Shown one piece after another: positions 18,788 to 30,474 of a stretch of DNA of 35,416 nt. This DNA is from Yersinia artesiana (GTDB lineage Bacteria; Pseudomonadota; Gammaproteobacteria; Enterobacterales; Enterobacteriaceae): positions 1 to 35,416 of the forward strand of contig NZ_CACVAD010000047.1 in the NCBI RefSeq assembly GCF_902726545.1, given 5' to 3'. A program made the position numbers and the translations under genes. The notes under the pieces were generated by a model that saw nothing but the letters and a program-made list of their open reading frames with translations, searched no databases and was not told the origin of the DNA. Position 1 is the stretch's first letter. Each line of letters begins with the position of its first letter.

Positions 18788-19879
18788 TCAGGCGCTCTGG
18801 GCTAAAGCAATGGGTTGCAGTAATTGATCGCCAGAATATAGGCGAGCATTCAATCCACCAACATAATAACGAGTGCCGCGTACCGGAGTGTCAATGTTAC
18901 CTTCCGGCAAGACCACACTAATAGGATCCTGATGCCAACCAATAGGTTGCACCGTCAATTGCCAGAAATGACCGCGAGGACTAACTTCAAGCACCTGAAC
19001 CGGCAGCGGGCAGCGCGAGCTTGATTGAGTGCTGACTTCCATCTCCCAAGGGCGCAGGAAGAGATCCACACTGCCCTGGTGCATCGGAGCCAAATCCAGC
19101 GGCCAATGATGGGCACCAATAAACAACTGTGAACCACGAATTTCGCCACTTAGACGGTTAACTTCACCGAGGAACTCCAATACAAAACGGGTTGCCGGGT
19201 CGCGCCACACTTCATCTGGTGTCCCGACCTGCTCAATATTCCCCTGACTCATTACTACCACGCGATCAGCCACTTCCATGGCTTCTTCCTGATCGTGCGT
19301 CACAAAAACGCTGGTGAATTTCAATTCTTCGTGTAACTGACGTAACCAACGGCGCAGCTCTTTGCGCACTTGCGCGTCCAGTGCACCAAAGGGTTCATCC
19401 AATAATAGAATTTGCGGCTCTACCGCCAGTGCACGCGCCAAAGCAACACGTTGCTTCTGCCCGCCGGAAAGCTGTGATGGATAGCGGCTAGACAGATGAC
19501 CTAATTGCACCATTTCCAGCAACTGCGCAACTTTCTGCTTGATAGCCGCCGCATTTGGCCGCTCACGGCGCGGCAATACCGTTAAACCGAAAGCGATGTT
19601 ATCGAATACCGTCATATGGCGGAACAGCGCGTAATGCTGGAACACAAACCCAACACGCCGGTCACGGGCATGTAAACGGCTAACATCGGTGCCGTGGAAA
19701 CTTAAACGCCCGGCGTTTTGGTTCTCCAACCCGGCAATAATACGCAGTAAGGTGGTTTTTCCCGAACCAGAAGGGCCAAGCAAAGCCACCATTTGGCCGG
19801 AAGGAATATCAAGTGTGATGTCATTCAGTACCTTGGTACGGCCAAAATACTTGCTGATATTATCAATCTCAATGCTCAT
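18788..19879 (-). CDS. cysA: sulfate/thiosulfate ABC transporter ATPase CysA
   Basis: ATP-hydrolysing subunit of the sulfate/thiosulfate importer. The 363-residue protein has Walker A GPSGSGKT (35-42), Q-loop FVFQHYALF, signature LSGGQKQR, Walker [13 protein letters not shown] and the H-loop in [10 protein letters not shown]-terminal regulatory domain with a TOBE-like fold follows. I start at 19879 (MSIEID), the known N-terminus: AGGAG lies 7 bp upstream, and the ATG overlaps the end of cysW by 11 bp. A frame starting 27 bp earlier lacks this support. Confidence 0.97.
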   Translation of the reverse strand: MSIEIDNISKYFGRTKVLNDITLDIPSGQMVALLGPSGSGKTTLLRIIAGLENQNAGRLSFHGTDVSRLHARDRRVGFVFQHYALFRHMTVFDNIAFGLTVLPRRERPNAAAIKQKVAQLLEMVQLGHLSSRYPSQLSGGQKQRVALARALAVEPQILLLDEPFGALDAQVRKELRRWLRQLHEELKFTSVFVTHDQEEAMEVADRVVVMSQGNIEQVGTPDEVWRDPATRFVLEFLGEVNRLSGEIRGSQLFIGAHHWPLDLAPMHQGSVDLFLRPWEMEVSTQSSSRCPLPVQVLEVSPRGHFWQLTVQPIGWHQDPISVVLPEGNIDTPVRGTRYYVGGLNARLYSGDQLLQPIALAQSA

Positions 19880-20744
19880 GCTTTTGCTCCTGTTCGAGAC
19901 GAACAACCTGACGCGCTAAGCGCCATTGCAGGCCGCTTTTCAGAAAAAGGGTCACTATTGCCATCAGGGTCAACAGCGCGGCGGCGGTAAATGCCCCGGC
20001 GGTGTTGTAATCCTGATGCAACAACTCAACTTGCAGCGGCAAGGTGTAGGTCTCGCCACGAATAGAACCGGATACCACTGAAACCGCACCGAACTCGCCA
20101 ATGGCGCGGGCGTTGGTCAACACCACGCCATACAGCAATGCCCAGCGGATATTGGGAAGTGTCACGCGGCGAAACATCTGCCAGCCTGATGCGCCTAACA
20201 GCACCGCAGCCTCATCTTCCTGACTGCCCTGACTCATCATCACCGGCACCAATTCACGTACCACAAATGGGCAGGTGACAAAAATGGTTACCAGCACCAT
20301 ACCCGGCCAGGAGAACATCAATTGGATATCATGAGAATCCAGCCAGCCGCCCACCACACCGTTTGAGCCGTAGAACAGCAGATACATCAGGCCGGCAACC
20401 ACCGGTGACACGGCAAACGGAATATCAATTAACGTCATCAATAACTGGCGGCCAGGGAAGGCAAACCGCGTCACCAGCCAGGCCAATACCACACCAAACA
20501 CCAAATTGACCGGCACGGTAATCAGCGCCACCAACACGGTGAGCCAAATCGCGTGCAGCATATCCGGGTCGAATAAGTTCTGCCCTACCACCTCAATCCC
20601 TTTCGAGAATGCAGTAATAAAGATCCACACCATCGGGATCACCAGCAACAAAACCGAGAACAGTGCGCCGATGGCGATCAGTGTCCATTTGCCCCAATTG
20701 ATCGGCGGGCGGGCCACACCATTAAACTCTGAAATATCAGCCAT
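19869..20744 (-). CDS. cysW: sulfate/thiosulfate ABC transporter permease CysW
   Basis: One of the two membrane subunits of the importer. The 291-residue protein has about six hydrophobic segments (around 20-45, 65-95, 105-130, 140-165, 210-230, 245-270). The conserved EAA loop [24 protein letters not shown] contacts the ATPase. The start ATG overlaps the cysT stop in an ATGA arrangement, implying translational coupling, and the end overlaps cysA. Confidence 0.96.
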   Translation of the reverse strand: MADISEFNGVARPPINWGKWTLIAIGALFSVLLLVIPMVWIFITAFSKGIEVVGQNLFDPDMLHAIWLTVLVALITVPVNLVFGVVLAWLVTRFAFPGRQLLMTLIDIPFAVSPVVAGLMYLLFYGSNGVVGGWLDSHDIQLMFSWPGMVLVTIFVTCPFVVRELVPVMMSQGSQEDEAAVLLGASGWQMFRRVTLPNIRWALLYGVVLTNARAIGEFGAVSVVSGSIRGETYTLPLQVELLHQDYNTAGAFTAAALLTLMAIVTLFLKSGLQWRLARQVVRLEQEQKHEH

Positions 20745-21580
20745 CAGTGCCCACCTATCCGCCGACCAAAGCGACTTTGTAACGTGTTAATACCGAACAA
20801 CAACACCAGTGAAACCGCCAAAATAACCGAGGCAATGGCGCTGGCCGCCGGGTAATCAAATTCTTGCAAGCGGATGAAAATCATCAGCGAAGTGACTTCA
20901 GTCTTCCAGGCAATATTGCCAGCAATAAAGATAACCGCGCCGAATTCGCCCAAACTGCGAGTAAAGGATAATGCAGTCCCTGCCAACAATGCCGGTGCCA
21001 GTTCTGGCATCACCACCAGGCGGAAACTCTGCCAACGGCTGGCACCCAAGGTCTCCGCCGCTTCTTCATATTCCGGCCCTAACTCTTCCAATACTGGTTG
21101 CACGGTGCGTACCACAAACGGCAAGCTGGTAAAGGCCATCGCGACCGCGATCCCTAACCAGGTAAAGGAGACTTTGATACCGAAAACGTCGTTTAACCAG
21201 GCTCCGTACCAACCGGTGGTGGAGAACAAGGTTGCCAGTGTCAACCCCGCCACCGCAGTGGGTAAGGCGAAGGGTAAATCCATCAAACCATCCAGCAAAC
21301 TGCGGCCGGGGAATTGATAGCGCGTCAGGATCCAGGCCATCAACATGCCAAATACCGCATTGAATACACTGGCAACGCCAGCGGCCAGTAAAGTGACTTT
21401 ATAAGCGGCAACCACCTGAGGATTGGTTATCACCTCCCAGTATTGTGCCCAGCTCATCTGGGCAACTTGCATCACTAACGCACTGAGCGGCAATAACAAG
21501 ATCAGGCAGGTGTAAAGCAGGCTGCTCCCAAGACTGAGGGTGAATCCGGGCAGAACCCGTTTACTGGATGCCGACAACAT
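20744..21580 (-). CDS. cysT: sulfate/thiosulfate ABC transporter permease CysT (CysU)
   Basis: Second membrane subunit of the sulfate/thiosulfate importer. The 278-residue protein has about six hydrophobic segments and the EAA loop EYEEAAETLGASRWQSFRLVVMP (about residues 170-192). It pairs with CysW. The ATG overlaps the cysP stop by one base (TAATG), and the stop overlaps the cysW start (ATGA), a tightly coupled operon. Confidence 0.96.
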   Translation of the reverse strand: MLSASSKRVLPGFTLSLGSSLLYTCLILLLPLSALVMQVAQMSWAQYWEVITNPQVVAAYKVTLLAAGVASVFNAVFGMLMAWILTRYQFPGRSLLDGLMDLPFALPTAVAGLTLATLFSTTGWYGAWLNDVFGIKVSFTWLGIAVAMAFTSLPFVVRTVQPVLEELGPEYEEAAETLGASRWQSFRLVVMPELAPALLAGTALSFTRSLGEFGAVIFIAGNIAWKTEVTSLMIFIRLQEFDYPAASAIASVILAVSLVLLFGINTLQSRFGRRIGGH

Positions 21581-22608
21581 TACTGATGACCTTCTGCTAA
21601 CAATTTATCCAGTACACCGCCAGTGGCGAAGTGGGTGCTCATAACTTGTGGCCAGCTACCAAATTGCTCTTCAACCCGGAATAATTTGGTGTCAGGGAAT
21701 TGGGATTTAGCCGCCTCCATTGCCGCTTTATCATAAACACGGTAGTTAAAGCTGGTGATCACCTGCTGTGCCGCTGGGCTGTAGAGGTAATTGAGATAAG
21801 CCTTGGCGGCTTTTTCAGTGCCATTTTTCTCAACATTCTTATCTACCCAGGCCACAGGGAATTCCGCCAGAATATCGACCGGCGGGACAATCACTTCATA
21901 TTTGTCGCTGCCATACTCTTTGCGGATATTGTTCACTTCAGATTCGAAACTGATCAGCACATCACCCAAGCCACGCTCAACAAAAGTGGTGGTGGCACCA
22001 CGTCCGCCAGTGTCAAAAACCACCACGTTTTTCAGGAAGCGCTTCATCCAATCACGGGTTTTGGCCTCGTCTTTGCCATTAGCTTGCTCGGTGGCTCCCC
22101 AAGCGGCCAGATAGGTATAACGGCCATTACCAGAGGTTTTTGGATTCGGAAATACCAGCTTGACGTCTTCACGTACCAAATCATCCCAGCTATGGATATT
22201 CTTGGGGTTGTCCTTCCGCACCAGGAAAGCCATGGTGGAGTAGAATGGCGAGCTGTTGTTGGGTAAACGCGCTTGCCAATCAGCCGGAATAAGATTGCCG
22301 CGGTCATGCAAGATTTGCACATCGGTGACTTGGTTATAGGTCACTACATCCGCTTTCAGCCCTTGCAAAATAGCCAAGGCCTGTTTGGAAGAACCAGCAT
22401 GAGATTGTTTGATAGTGAGCTTGTCACCGGGATTTTGCTGTTCCCACTGTTTCTCAAAACCCGGATTTAATGCGGTGAATAACTCGCGGGAAACATCATA
22501 AGAGCTATTGAGCAACTCGGTCGCAGAAGCCGTTGCACTGCCGAAGATTAACGCGCTAAATAAGGCAACACGGGTCCATCCATTTTTCTTTATTGAAATC
22601 TGTTTCAT
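21580..22608 (-). CDS. cysP: thiosulfate-binding periplasmic protein CysP
   Basis: Substrate-binding protein that delivers thiosulfate or sulfate to CysTWA. The 342-residue precursor has a signal peptide ([23 protein letters not shown], likely cleaved near residue 29). Anion-binding family motifs follow: [28 protein letters not shown], and [18 protein letters not shown], the last around the sulfate-binding loop. An AAGG lies 7 bp upstream of the ATG. It is first gene of the cysPTWA unit and has a 271-bp upstream region. Confidence 0.97.
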   Translation of the reverse strand: MKQISIKKNGWTRVALFSALIFGSATASATELLNSSYDVSRELFTALNPGFEKQWEQQNPGDKLTIKQSHAGSSKQALAILQGLKADVVTYNQVTDVQILHDRGNLIPADWQARLPNNSSPFYSTMAFLVRKDNPKNIHSWDDLVREDVKLVFPNPKTSGNGRYTYLAAWGATEQANGKDEAKTRDWMKRFLKNVVVFDTGGRGATTTFVERGLGDVLISFESEVNNIRKEYGSDKYEVIVPPVDILAEFPVAWVDKNVEKNGTEKAAKAYLNYLYSPAAQQVITSFNYRVYDKAAMEAAKSQFPDTKLFRVEEQFGSWPQVMSTHFATGGVLDKLLAEGHQ

Positions 22609-22642
22609 TTTGCACCTTATTCACTGGGTTCATTCGGCAACA

Positions 22643-22668
22643 AACCTATTCATAAAACCTATTCATAA
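22643..22668 (-). repeat. two tandem 13-bp repeats in the cysP leader
   Basis: The 13-bp unit AACCTATTCATAA (plus strand) is repeated head to tail with no mismatch (22643-22655, 22656-22668), 35 bp before the cysP ATG. If the -10 is CATAAT (minus strand, 22687-22692), the repeats lie in the early transcribed leader. A second CysB site or a recent slippage duplication would both fit. Confidence 0.5.
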
Positions 22669-22686
22669 AGAATGTTGCGCCGCTAA

Positions 22687-22726
22687 ATTATGTTCAGTGT
22701 ATTTATAACTAGGTGCATACCTATAA
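22687..22726 (-). promoter_or_regulatory. candidate cysP promoter and CysB-type operator
   Basis: On the minus strand CATAAT (22687-22692) is a plausible -10 with no good -35, as expected of an activated promoter. Directly upstream lies an AT-flanked dyad (22703-22726) with arms TAGGT/ACCTA and outer TTATA/TATAA, at roughly -23 to -46. CysB is the expected activator of cysP in enterics, and the match is by position rather than a proven motif. Confidence 0.35.
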
Positions 22727-22822
22727 CGCTTTTATATACCGTTTAGTGATGTGCAAGTATCAAATGCTCTAAGCCAGTCACCGCGCAGGTCGCCAGCCGC
22801 CTATTTCACTTATATCTGCTCA

Positions 22823-22851
22823 ATAAAAAGCCCGGCTAAACTGCACCGGGC
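22823..22851 (-). terminator. intrinsic terminator of nanT
   Basis: On the minus strand a 6-bp GC stem GCCCGG/CCGGGC with a 10-nt loop is followed by TTTTTATTG, 29 bp after the nanT stop. It separates the nan unit from the cysP promoter. Confidence 0.8.
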
Positions 22852-22879
22852 GATAAAAATGCGTTCTTAGGTAGAAATA

Positions 22880-24472
<1,593 letters not shown>

Positions 24473-24510
24473 TTAGCTTCACTTAATCTGTCACTACCAG
24501 ACGGTTTTCG

Positions 24511-24530
24511 CCACATTTATATTTATGTGG
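24511..24530. other. inverted repeat in the nanT leader
   Basis: Perfect 6-bp arms CCACAT (24511-24516) and ATGTGG (24525-24530) enclose an 8-nt AT-rich centre. It lies 122 bp upstream of nanT in the 354-bp gap to nanR. No known operator is assigned. Confidence 0.35.
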
Positions 24531-24556
24531 TTTAACTCCAAACAAAATCACACAAA

Positions 24557-24569
24557 GGAGTAAAACTCC
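24557..24569. promoter_or_regulatory. nan operator palindrome upstream of nanT
   Basis: GGAGTAAAACTCC has perfect arms GGAGT/ACTCC with a 3-bp spacer. The same pattern occurs twice upstream of nanE/nanK (27492-27504, 27577-27589). An extra half site AACTCC lies at 24534-24539. A possible -10 (TATACA, minus strand) just upstream would place this operator at the start of transcription, as expected for repression. The neighbouring RpiR-type protein is the likely binder. Confidence 0.6.
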
Positions 24570-24679
24570 ATTTGAGTGTATAAGATCAGCCCACTATTTC
24601 AATCACAATGTGTCTAAAACGTGACAAAGATGGCGAAATGCTGAGGTGAGAGAGATAAGCAACAGGATGCGGGGTATTT

Positions 24680-24713
24680 ACCACCGCGGGCGGAAGATCT
24701 CCGCAGCAGTGGT
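24680..24713 (-). other. hairpin downstream of nanR
   Basis: Inner stem GCGGA/TCCGC (24690-24694, 24700-24704) and outer stem ACCAC/GTGGT (24680-24684, 24709-24713) lie 29 bp after the nanR stop, with no T tract on the minus strand. It may be a Rho-assisted or 3'-protecting structure. Together with the two nanT-leader elements, this is all I see in the 354-bp gap 24389-24742. Confidence 0.35.
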
Positions 24714-24742
24714 TAACTGTGGTAGCAGAAATGGATTACCGG

Positions 24743-25621
24743 TCATCCATTTTGGCTGACGGCTTGGGTTGTTTTACGTTTAATGCTTTCTGCCTGAGCC
24801 GGATCAGCTTTGACCAGCAAGGCATAAATCAGATCCAGCACGAATAATTGGGCGATTTTGGTGCCAATGGAGTCCCCCTGCAACTGCCCCTGGCGGTTGC
24901 CGTTAATCAGCACGTAATCCGCCAGTTCAGTAATGGTGGAGCCCATATTGTGCGTCAGTGCCACGGTAGTCGCACCGGCCTGTTTCGCCAGTTTTAGTGC
25001 ATGCACCGTTTCAGCTGAGGTTCCCGAATGGCTAATACCAATTGCTACATCACCGGGGCGCATCAAAGAAGCCTGCATATACATAAAATGGTTATTTGTA
25101 GCCGCATCGACCCGCAATCCGATACGCATCAATTTACCTTTGGCATCTTCCGCAGTGATACCTGATGAACCGACACCAAAAATGCAGATACGATCAGCCG
25201 GGCGCAGCAGCTTAACCACCTGCTCGACACTCTCGATAGACAACAGATTCAGGGTTTCAGACAACACATTATTAATCGCCGATTGCAATTTATTGCCAAT
25301 CGCCAACGTATCATCCCCCTCTTGCACATCAGCATCTAACAGACTGTTTTCATTGTTATGGCGGGTTGCCACTTCAATGGCCAAATCCATTTTGAAATCC
25401 TGAAACCCTTTGTAACCCAGCGTGCGACAAAAACGGATAATGGTGGCTTCACCGGCTTGTGTCAGCGCGGAAAGGTCGGCAATAGAAAGCTGAGTCACTT
25501 TAGCGGGTTCTGCCAGAATATAGGCAGCAATACGCTGCGCTGAGCGGGTCAGGCTATTTTGCATTGCACCCAAGGCATCAAGAATTTTACCTGGCTTAAA
25601 ACGGGGGGCACCAGTTTTCAC
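24743..25621 (-). CDS. nanR: RpiR/MurR-family regulator, probable nan repressor
   Basis: The 292-residue protein has an N-terminal helix-turn-helix domain (about 10-90, SIADLSALTQAGEATIIRFCRTLGYKGFQDFK). A C-terminal SIS sugar-phosphate-binding domain follows (about 130-265, ICIFGVGSSGITAEDAKGKLMRIGLRV ... AIGISHSGTSAETVHALKLAK). RpiR-type NanR proteins control sialic acid genes in Vibrio by sensing a ManNAc-6-P type effector; E. coli NanR is a different, GntR-type protein. The start is GTG, with GAGG 7 bp upstream. The location among nan genes supports the call, but the target and effector are inferred. No palindrome of the nan type is seen upstream of it. Confidence 0.75.
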   Translation of the reverse strand: MKTGAPRFKPGKILDALGAMQNSLTRSAQRIAAYILAEPAKVTQLSIADLSALTQAGEATIIRFCRTLGYKGFQDFKMDLAIEVATRHNNENSLLDADVQEGDDTLAIGNKLQSAINNVLSETLNLLSIESVEQVVKLLRPADRICIFGVGSSGITAEDAKGKLMRIGLRVDAATNNHFMYMQASLMRPGDVAIGISHSGTSAETVHALKLAKQAGATTVALTHNMGSTITELADYVLINGNRQGQLQGDSIGTKIAQLFVLDLIYALLVKADPAQAESIKRKTTQAVSQNG

Positions 25622-25737
25622 GCGGACACCTCAAGGGAAAGAGAATTGACGGACAGGAGACGGTTCTGCGGCGCATCATGACATAATTGGCCCATTTCGT
25701 GAAGAAAAATGGCGGTATTGTGCGGGATGAGATCAAT

Positions 25738-25760
25738 AAAAAAACCCCGGGGGACCGGGG
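25738..25760 (-). terminator. intrinsic terminator of the nanKQ unit
   Basis: On the minus strand a perfect 6-bp GC stem CCCCGG/CCGGGG with loop TCCC is followed by seven T residues, 56 bp after the nanQ stop and ahead of nanR. Confidence 0.9.
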
Positions 25761-25816
25761 AAGATGTCAAAGGTAACGTGCATTCTTATTATATATAAAT
25801 CATAGAGATAACTTCT

Positions 25817-26299
<483 letters not shown>

Positions 26300-26310
26300 T
26301 CATAAAATAT

Positions 26311-26489
<179 letters not shown>

Positions 26490-26506
<17 letters not shown>

Positions 26507-27404
26507 CTTTGGCCCATAATGCTGCACCTAACAACCCACTATCCTGCCGGTGATAAGCCGCTTGTACCGGCACACGATAGATTTGCGGCATGGTTTTTTG
26601 TGCGCCGATGACCCGCTCTAAATACCCAGGTGCCAACCCGACACTGCCCCCCAGAATGACCACTTCCAGATCCAGCGCCATTTTCATGTCTGCCAGCATC
26701 TGGGCAATGGCGGTCGCGGAGCGGTTAATAATGTTTTCCGCAGGAAGATTGCCAAGTTGTGCCAACTCAAACACTTTGGCAGCGGCGACCGGTTGCTTCC
26801 AACCCAAGGTTTCCGCGCCGATTGCTGTACCGGAAGCCACACTCTCGACACACCCCTTGCGGCCGCAACCGCACAACAAGCCATGAGGATCAGCCAGCGT
26901 ATGACCTATGTGCCCTGCCAGTCCGTGATTACCGACCAGCAGTTTTTTATTCAACACAATGCCGCCGCCCACTCCCGTGGAAACCGTCACAAACATCATA
27001 TTGTTTACCGGAATAGCATTGTTTATCGAAATTGTATTGTCACTCTTATGGCTTAATGCCTGATATTCAGCCCAGGCTGCCGCCTGCCCATCATTAAGCA
27101 GCACACAAGGTAAATCAGCGATCGATTGGATGCATTCTTCTAACGGAAAATCGGCTAAGCCGCCCAAATTGGCGGGATTAAGCGCGGTCAGACGGCCATC
27201 ACTGATAATACCGGTTGAAGCAACAGCAATAAAATCAACCAGATGTCGATAAGGTGTAATCAACGTTTCCAGCGCCAGCGCCAGTTGTGCTGCGCCACCA
27301 CGTGGTGTTGCCACCTGCTGACGGCCAACCAACATACCGCTTTCAGCCACCACCGCCGCCGCAATTTTTGTTCCACCGATATCCAGTGCCAACACTTTTC
27401 CCAT
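26490..27404 (-). CDS. nanK: N-acetylmannosamine kinase NanK
   Basis: ROK-family sugar kinase that phosphorylates ManNAc for NanE. The 304-residue protein has the N-terminal phosphate loop [15 protein letters not shown] (about 5-19), the catalytic region with GLAGHIGH and the ROK zinc cluster [17 protein letters not shown] (about residues 165-181). The ATG at 27404 has GAGGG 9 bp upstream; a TTG at 27413 would be almost on top of that site. The last codons, DTLCH and the stop, are formed by the end of the ERIC element. It lies divergent from nanE across a 215-bp region with two operator palindromes. Confidence 0.92.
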
Positions 27405-27491
27405 CTGGCGCAACCCTCTTGTACCTGTAATGATGTTGATAGAATGACTATGACAATTTTTTGGTCATAACTCCATTGTTATTTTAATGTT

Positions 27492-27504
27492 GGAGTTACA
27501 CTCC
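27492..27504. promoter_or_regulatory. nan operator palindrome 1, nanK-nanE region
   Basis: GGAGTTACACTCC has perfect arms GGAGT/ACTCC with a 3-bp spacer, extended by T/A at the ends. It lies 88 bp from nanK and 116 bp from nanE and so may serve both divergent promoters. A half site AACTCC is at 27469-27474. Confidence 0.6.
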
Positions 27505-27576
27505 ACAATAAACACTTTTGGACTCGATTTATGAAAGGTGACCATTGCACCCTACAGATAAAAGATCTACCATAAC

Positions 27577-27589
27577 GGAGTAAAACTTC
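27577..27589. promoter_or_regulatory. nan operator palindrome 2, nanE-proximal
   Basis: GGAGTAAAACTTC matches the same palindrome with one mismatch (ACTTC for ACTCC) and the identical AAA spacer seen in the nanT site. It lies 31 bp before the nanE GTG, close to or within the expected start of transcription. Confidence 0.55.
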
Positions 27590-27619
27590 ATTTAAAATAT
27601 TTTATCGGAGCTAAAGACC

Positions 27620-28351
27620 GTGAGCAATCTGAACATAAGCAAAACAAATCGTCTCCGCCACCAGCTCCAGCATGGCCTTATCGCCTCGTGCCAACCCGTA
27701 CCCGGCAGTGCTATGGATACGCCAGAAATTGTCGCAGCAATGGCATTGGCATCACTGGCAGGTGGCGCGGTAGGTCTGCGTGTTGAGGGCATTAGCAATA
27801 TTGAAGCGGTGCGTCGGGTTACTGATGCGCCAATCATTGGCATTATTAAACGCGATCTGCCCGATTCTGAAGTCAGAATCACACCGTGGCTGGAAGATGT
27901 CGATGCATTAAGCGCCGCTGGAGCCGACATTATCGCTTTTGACGTCACCTGCCGCCCCCGCCCGGTTTCAGTGGAAGATTTATTCCAGCGGGTGCGGGCA
28001 ACGGGCTGTCTGGCGATGGCGGATGCCTCTAATATAGAAGATGGCCTGTTAGCATACCGCTTAGGTATCGACTTTATCGGCACCACATTGTCGGGCTATA
28101 CCCAAACTCCCGTCCCCACTGAACCGGACTTAGAACTGGTAAAACAGTTATCCCAAGCGGGCTGTTGCGTGATTGCTGAAGGCCGCTACAACTCGCCAGC
28201 ATTGGCGGCAGCAGCAATATCTGCCGGTGCTTATGCCGTAACCGTCGGCTCTGCCATCACGCGTATTGAACATATTTGCGGTTGGTTCTGTGAAGCGATT
28301 CAACAATATGCACCACAAGAACACGAAGCAGCAAAACTAACGAGTCACTGA
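27620..28351 (+). CDS. nanE: N-acetylmannosamine-6-phosphate 2-epimerase NanE
   Basis: Converts ManNAc-6-P to GlcNAc-6-P in sialic acid breakdown. The 243-residue protein is a TIM barrel with family motifs [61 protein letters not shown] and [32 protein letters not shown]. The initiation codon is GTG with CGGAG 10 bp upstream. It is first gene of a nanE-nanA unit, 78 bp before nanA, and has a nan operator directly upstream. Confidence 0.93.
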   Translation: MSNLNISKTNRLRHQLQHGLIASCQPVPGSAMDTPEIVAAMALASLAGGAVGLRVEGISNIEAVRRVTDAPIIGIIKRDLPDSEVRITPWLEDVDALSAAGADIIAFDVTCRPRPVSVEDLFQRVRATGCLAMADASNIEDGLLAYRLGIDFIGTTLSGYTQTPVPTEPDLELVKQLSQAGCCVIAEGRYNSPALAAAAISAGAYAVTVGSAITRIEHICGWFCEAIQQYAPQEHEAAKLTSH

Positions 28352-28429
28352 TGGCGCAAGATGTCGCTGGTACTCAAAACTATTTTGGCTAACCATGCCC
28401 CCACTCTCTCTGATTTATTAAGGATGCGT

Positions 28430-29320
28430 ATGAAAAAGTTAACCGGCCTGATCGCAGCTCCGCACACTCCCTTTGATGAGCAGGGTGAAGTCAATTATCC
28501 CGTCATCGACCAAATTGCCGAGCATCTGGTGAATGATGGTGTGAAAGGGGTCTATGTGTGTGGCACCACGGGTGAAGGTATTCATTGCTCGGTAGAAGAG
28601 CGCAAAAAAATTGCCGAGCGCTGGGTAAAAGCGGCGCAGGGTAAACTGAGCATTACCTTACACACTGGCGCACTGAGTATTAAAGATGCTGTCGACCTTT
28701 CACGTCATGCCGAAACACTGGATATTTTCGCGACCTCAGCTATTGGCCCTTGCTTCTTTAAACCGGGTAATCTTGATGATTTAATTGCTTATTGTCAGGC
28801 TATCGCCGCCGCCGCACCATCAAAAGGTTTCTATTACTATCATTCCGGAATGTCTGGTGTGAATTTGGATATGGAACAATTCCTCATCAAAGCCGAATCA
28901 AAAATCCCAAATCTGTCCGGGATTAAATTCAATAATGCGGATTTGTATGAATTCCAACGTTGCCTGCGCGTCAGCGGCGGTAAATTTGATATTCCATTCG
29001 GGGTAGATGAACATTTACCAGGTGGCCTGGCTGTCGGTGCTATCGGCGCAGTGGGTAGCACTTATAACTATGCCGCACCGCTATTCCATAAAATCATTGC
29101 TGATTTTAATGCCGGTAATCAAGTTGCCGTTCAGCGCGGTATGGATCAGGTGATTGCGCTTATTCGCGTTTTAGTTGAATTTGGTGGCGTTGCTGCCGGT
29201 AAAGCTGCAATGCAATTACACGGCATTGATGCCGGTAACCCGCGCTTACCATTACGCGCGCTGACCAAAGAACAGAAACAGACCGTGGTCAACAGAATGC
29301 GTGATGCCATCGCGATTTAA
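28430..29320 (+). CDS. nanA: N-acetylneuraminate lyase NanA
   Basis: Cleaves N-acetylneuraminate to ManNAc and pyruvate. The 296-residue TIM-barrel protein (E. coli 297) has the substrate-carboxylate loop CGTTGEGIHCS (about 45-55), the catalytic tyrosine in YYYHSGMSG (about 136-144) and the Schiff-base lysine in LSGIKFNNADLYEF (near 165). I start at the ATG 28430 because AAGGA is 5 bp upstream and MKKLTGLIAAPHTPF is the family N-terminus. A frame open to 28361 adds 23 residues with no counterpart. Confidence 0.94.
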   Translation: MKKLTGLIAAPHTPFDEQGEVNYPVIDQIAEHLVNDGVKGVYVCGTTGEGIHCSVEERKKIAERWVKAAQGKLSITLHTGALSIKDAVDLSRHAETLDIFATSAIGPCFFKPGNLDDLIAYCQAIAAAAPSKGFYYYHSGMSGVNLDMEQFLIKAESKIPNLSGIKFNNADLYEFQRCLRVSGGKFDIPFGVDEHLPGGLAVGAIGAVGSTYNYAAPLFHKIIADFNAGNQVAVQRGMDQVIALIRVLVEFGGVAAGKAAMQLHGIDAGNPRLPLRALTKEQKQTVVNRMRDAIAI

Positions 29321-29350
29321 TTACGATATATAACTCATCACACAAAGATA

Positions 29351-29372
29351 AAGGCCGGGAAACCGGCCTTTC
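29351..29372. terminator. terminator between nanA and yfeX
   Basis: A perfect 8-bp stem AAGGCCGG/CCGGCCTT with loop GAAA. The plus-strand tail is TTTCGT and the minus-strand tail TTTATCTTT. It lies between convergent nanA and yfeX and probably works in both directions. Confidence 0.75.
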
Positions 29373-29392
29373 GTCATTCAGAAGAACAGGAA

Positions 29393-30298
29393 TTATAAAG
29401 ACAATAATTTAGTCAGCGATGGTGCAAAGTAATAACTGCCGGTTACTGGCTTACTAAAACCTAATAACAGATCGTGCTTACCGTCTATTGAACCAAACAT
29501 GCTCAGTAGCTGTTGTTCGATATTGTGCAGCCGCGCGCAATAGGCAATAAAATACAAACCATGTTTGCCACTGGCAGTGCCGTAAGGCAAACTTTGACGT
29601 AAGATTTTCAGCCCTTTGCCATTCTCTTTAAGATCAACCCGGCTGACATGAGAGGTATCTGGGCGCTGATCTGAAGGTAACTCCTCACTGCCATGTTTGG
29701 TACGCCCCACAATTTGCTCTTGTTTGTGTTCAGGAATACGTTGCCATTTTTTCAGGTCATGCTCATAGCGCTGAACCAATACATAGCTACCACCTGCATC
29801 TTCTTCGCCATCAGCAATAACCGCCACTTCCGGCCTATTTTCGCCTTGTGGGTTTTCAGTGCCATCAATAAAGCCTGTAAAATCACGCTCTTCAACCCAA
29901 CGGAAGCCATGAGTTTCCTCTTCAACCGTTATAGCATCACCAAAAGCAGCCACGGCGGCTTGCGCTAACGTGAAGTTGATATCCTGGCGTAATGACTGAA
30001 TGTGAATCAATAAATCACGTTGAGTGGCGGGGGCAATTATTGGTGCTTTGCCCAACTCGGTAAAAGGCTTTAGCTCTTTCGCGCCCTGACCATTGGACAG
30101 GTCATGCCAAATATCGGAACCGAAAGCGATAACTGCGCCTAAATGCTCGTTCGGGAATTGCTGTTGTAACTCTTGCAATGCCTGACAAAATTTCTTGCAC
30201 CCTTGACGAATGGCATCAAATTCGCCCTGCACTTTTGCTTCCATAAAGATGGCAAAACGGCAATGCTCCAGCAAAATGCCACTCTGAACTTGAGTCAT
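29393..30298 (-). CDS. yfeX: Dyp-type heme peroxidase YfeX
   Basis: A 301-residue cytoplasmic dye-decolorising peroxidase. It carries the GXXDG distal motif in [14 protein letters not shown] (about residues 139-152) with the catalytic aspartate, the proximal heme histidine in [10 protein letters not shown] (about 215), and the signatures GFRWVEERD and [18 protein letters not shown]. YfeX is reported to have porphyrinogen-oxidising peroxidase activity, and a dechelatase role has been debated. GAGGA lies 7 bp before the ATG. It follows yfeY on the same strand, 176 bp away, as in E. coli. Confidence 0.93.
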   Translation of the reverse strand: MTQVQSGILLEHCRFAIFMEAKVQGEFDAIRQGCKKFCQALQELQQQFPNEHLGAVIAFGSDIWHDLSNGQGAKELKPFTELGKAPIIAPATQRDLLIHIQSLRQDINFTLAQAAVAAFGDAITVEEETHGFRWVEERDFTGFIDGTENPQGENRPEVAVIADGEEDAGGSYVLVQRYEHDLKKWQRIPEHKQEQIVGRTKHGSEELPSDQRPDTSHVSRVDLKENGKGLKILRQSLPYGTASGKHGLYFIAYCARLHNIEQQLLSMFGSIDGKHDLLLGFSKPVTGSYYFAPSLTKLLSL

Positions 30299-30424
30299 GT
30301 TATTTCCTCACTAACAGCCAATATTGATTATGTCGAATATCATAGCTGAAGCGATTAAAATAACCTTGCGTCAACGCAAAATAAAACTGAGCAGAGCCTG
30401 AGAGCTTTGAGTGAGGAGGAATTA

Positions 30425-30454
30425 TTAAGGCGCCAGATATAAACCGCGCCTTAA
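30425..30454 (-). terminator. hairpin after yfeY
   Basis: A perfect 9-bp stem TTAAGGCGC/GCGCCTTAA with a 12-nt loop, 20 bp after the yfeY stop. The minus-strand tail (TAATAATT) is AT-rich but lacks a clean T run, so termination efficiency is uncertain. Confidence 0.45.
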
Positions 30455-30474
30455 CAATAAAAAGAGAATAATAT

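Noticed and set aside
28361-28429. Longer N-terminus for NanA
   Set aside because: The added residues have no counterpart in the family, and the AAGGA fits the start at 28430.
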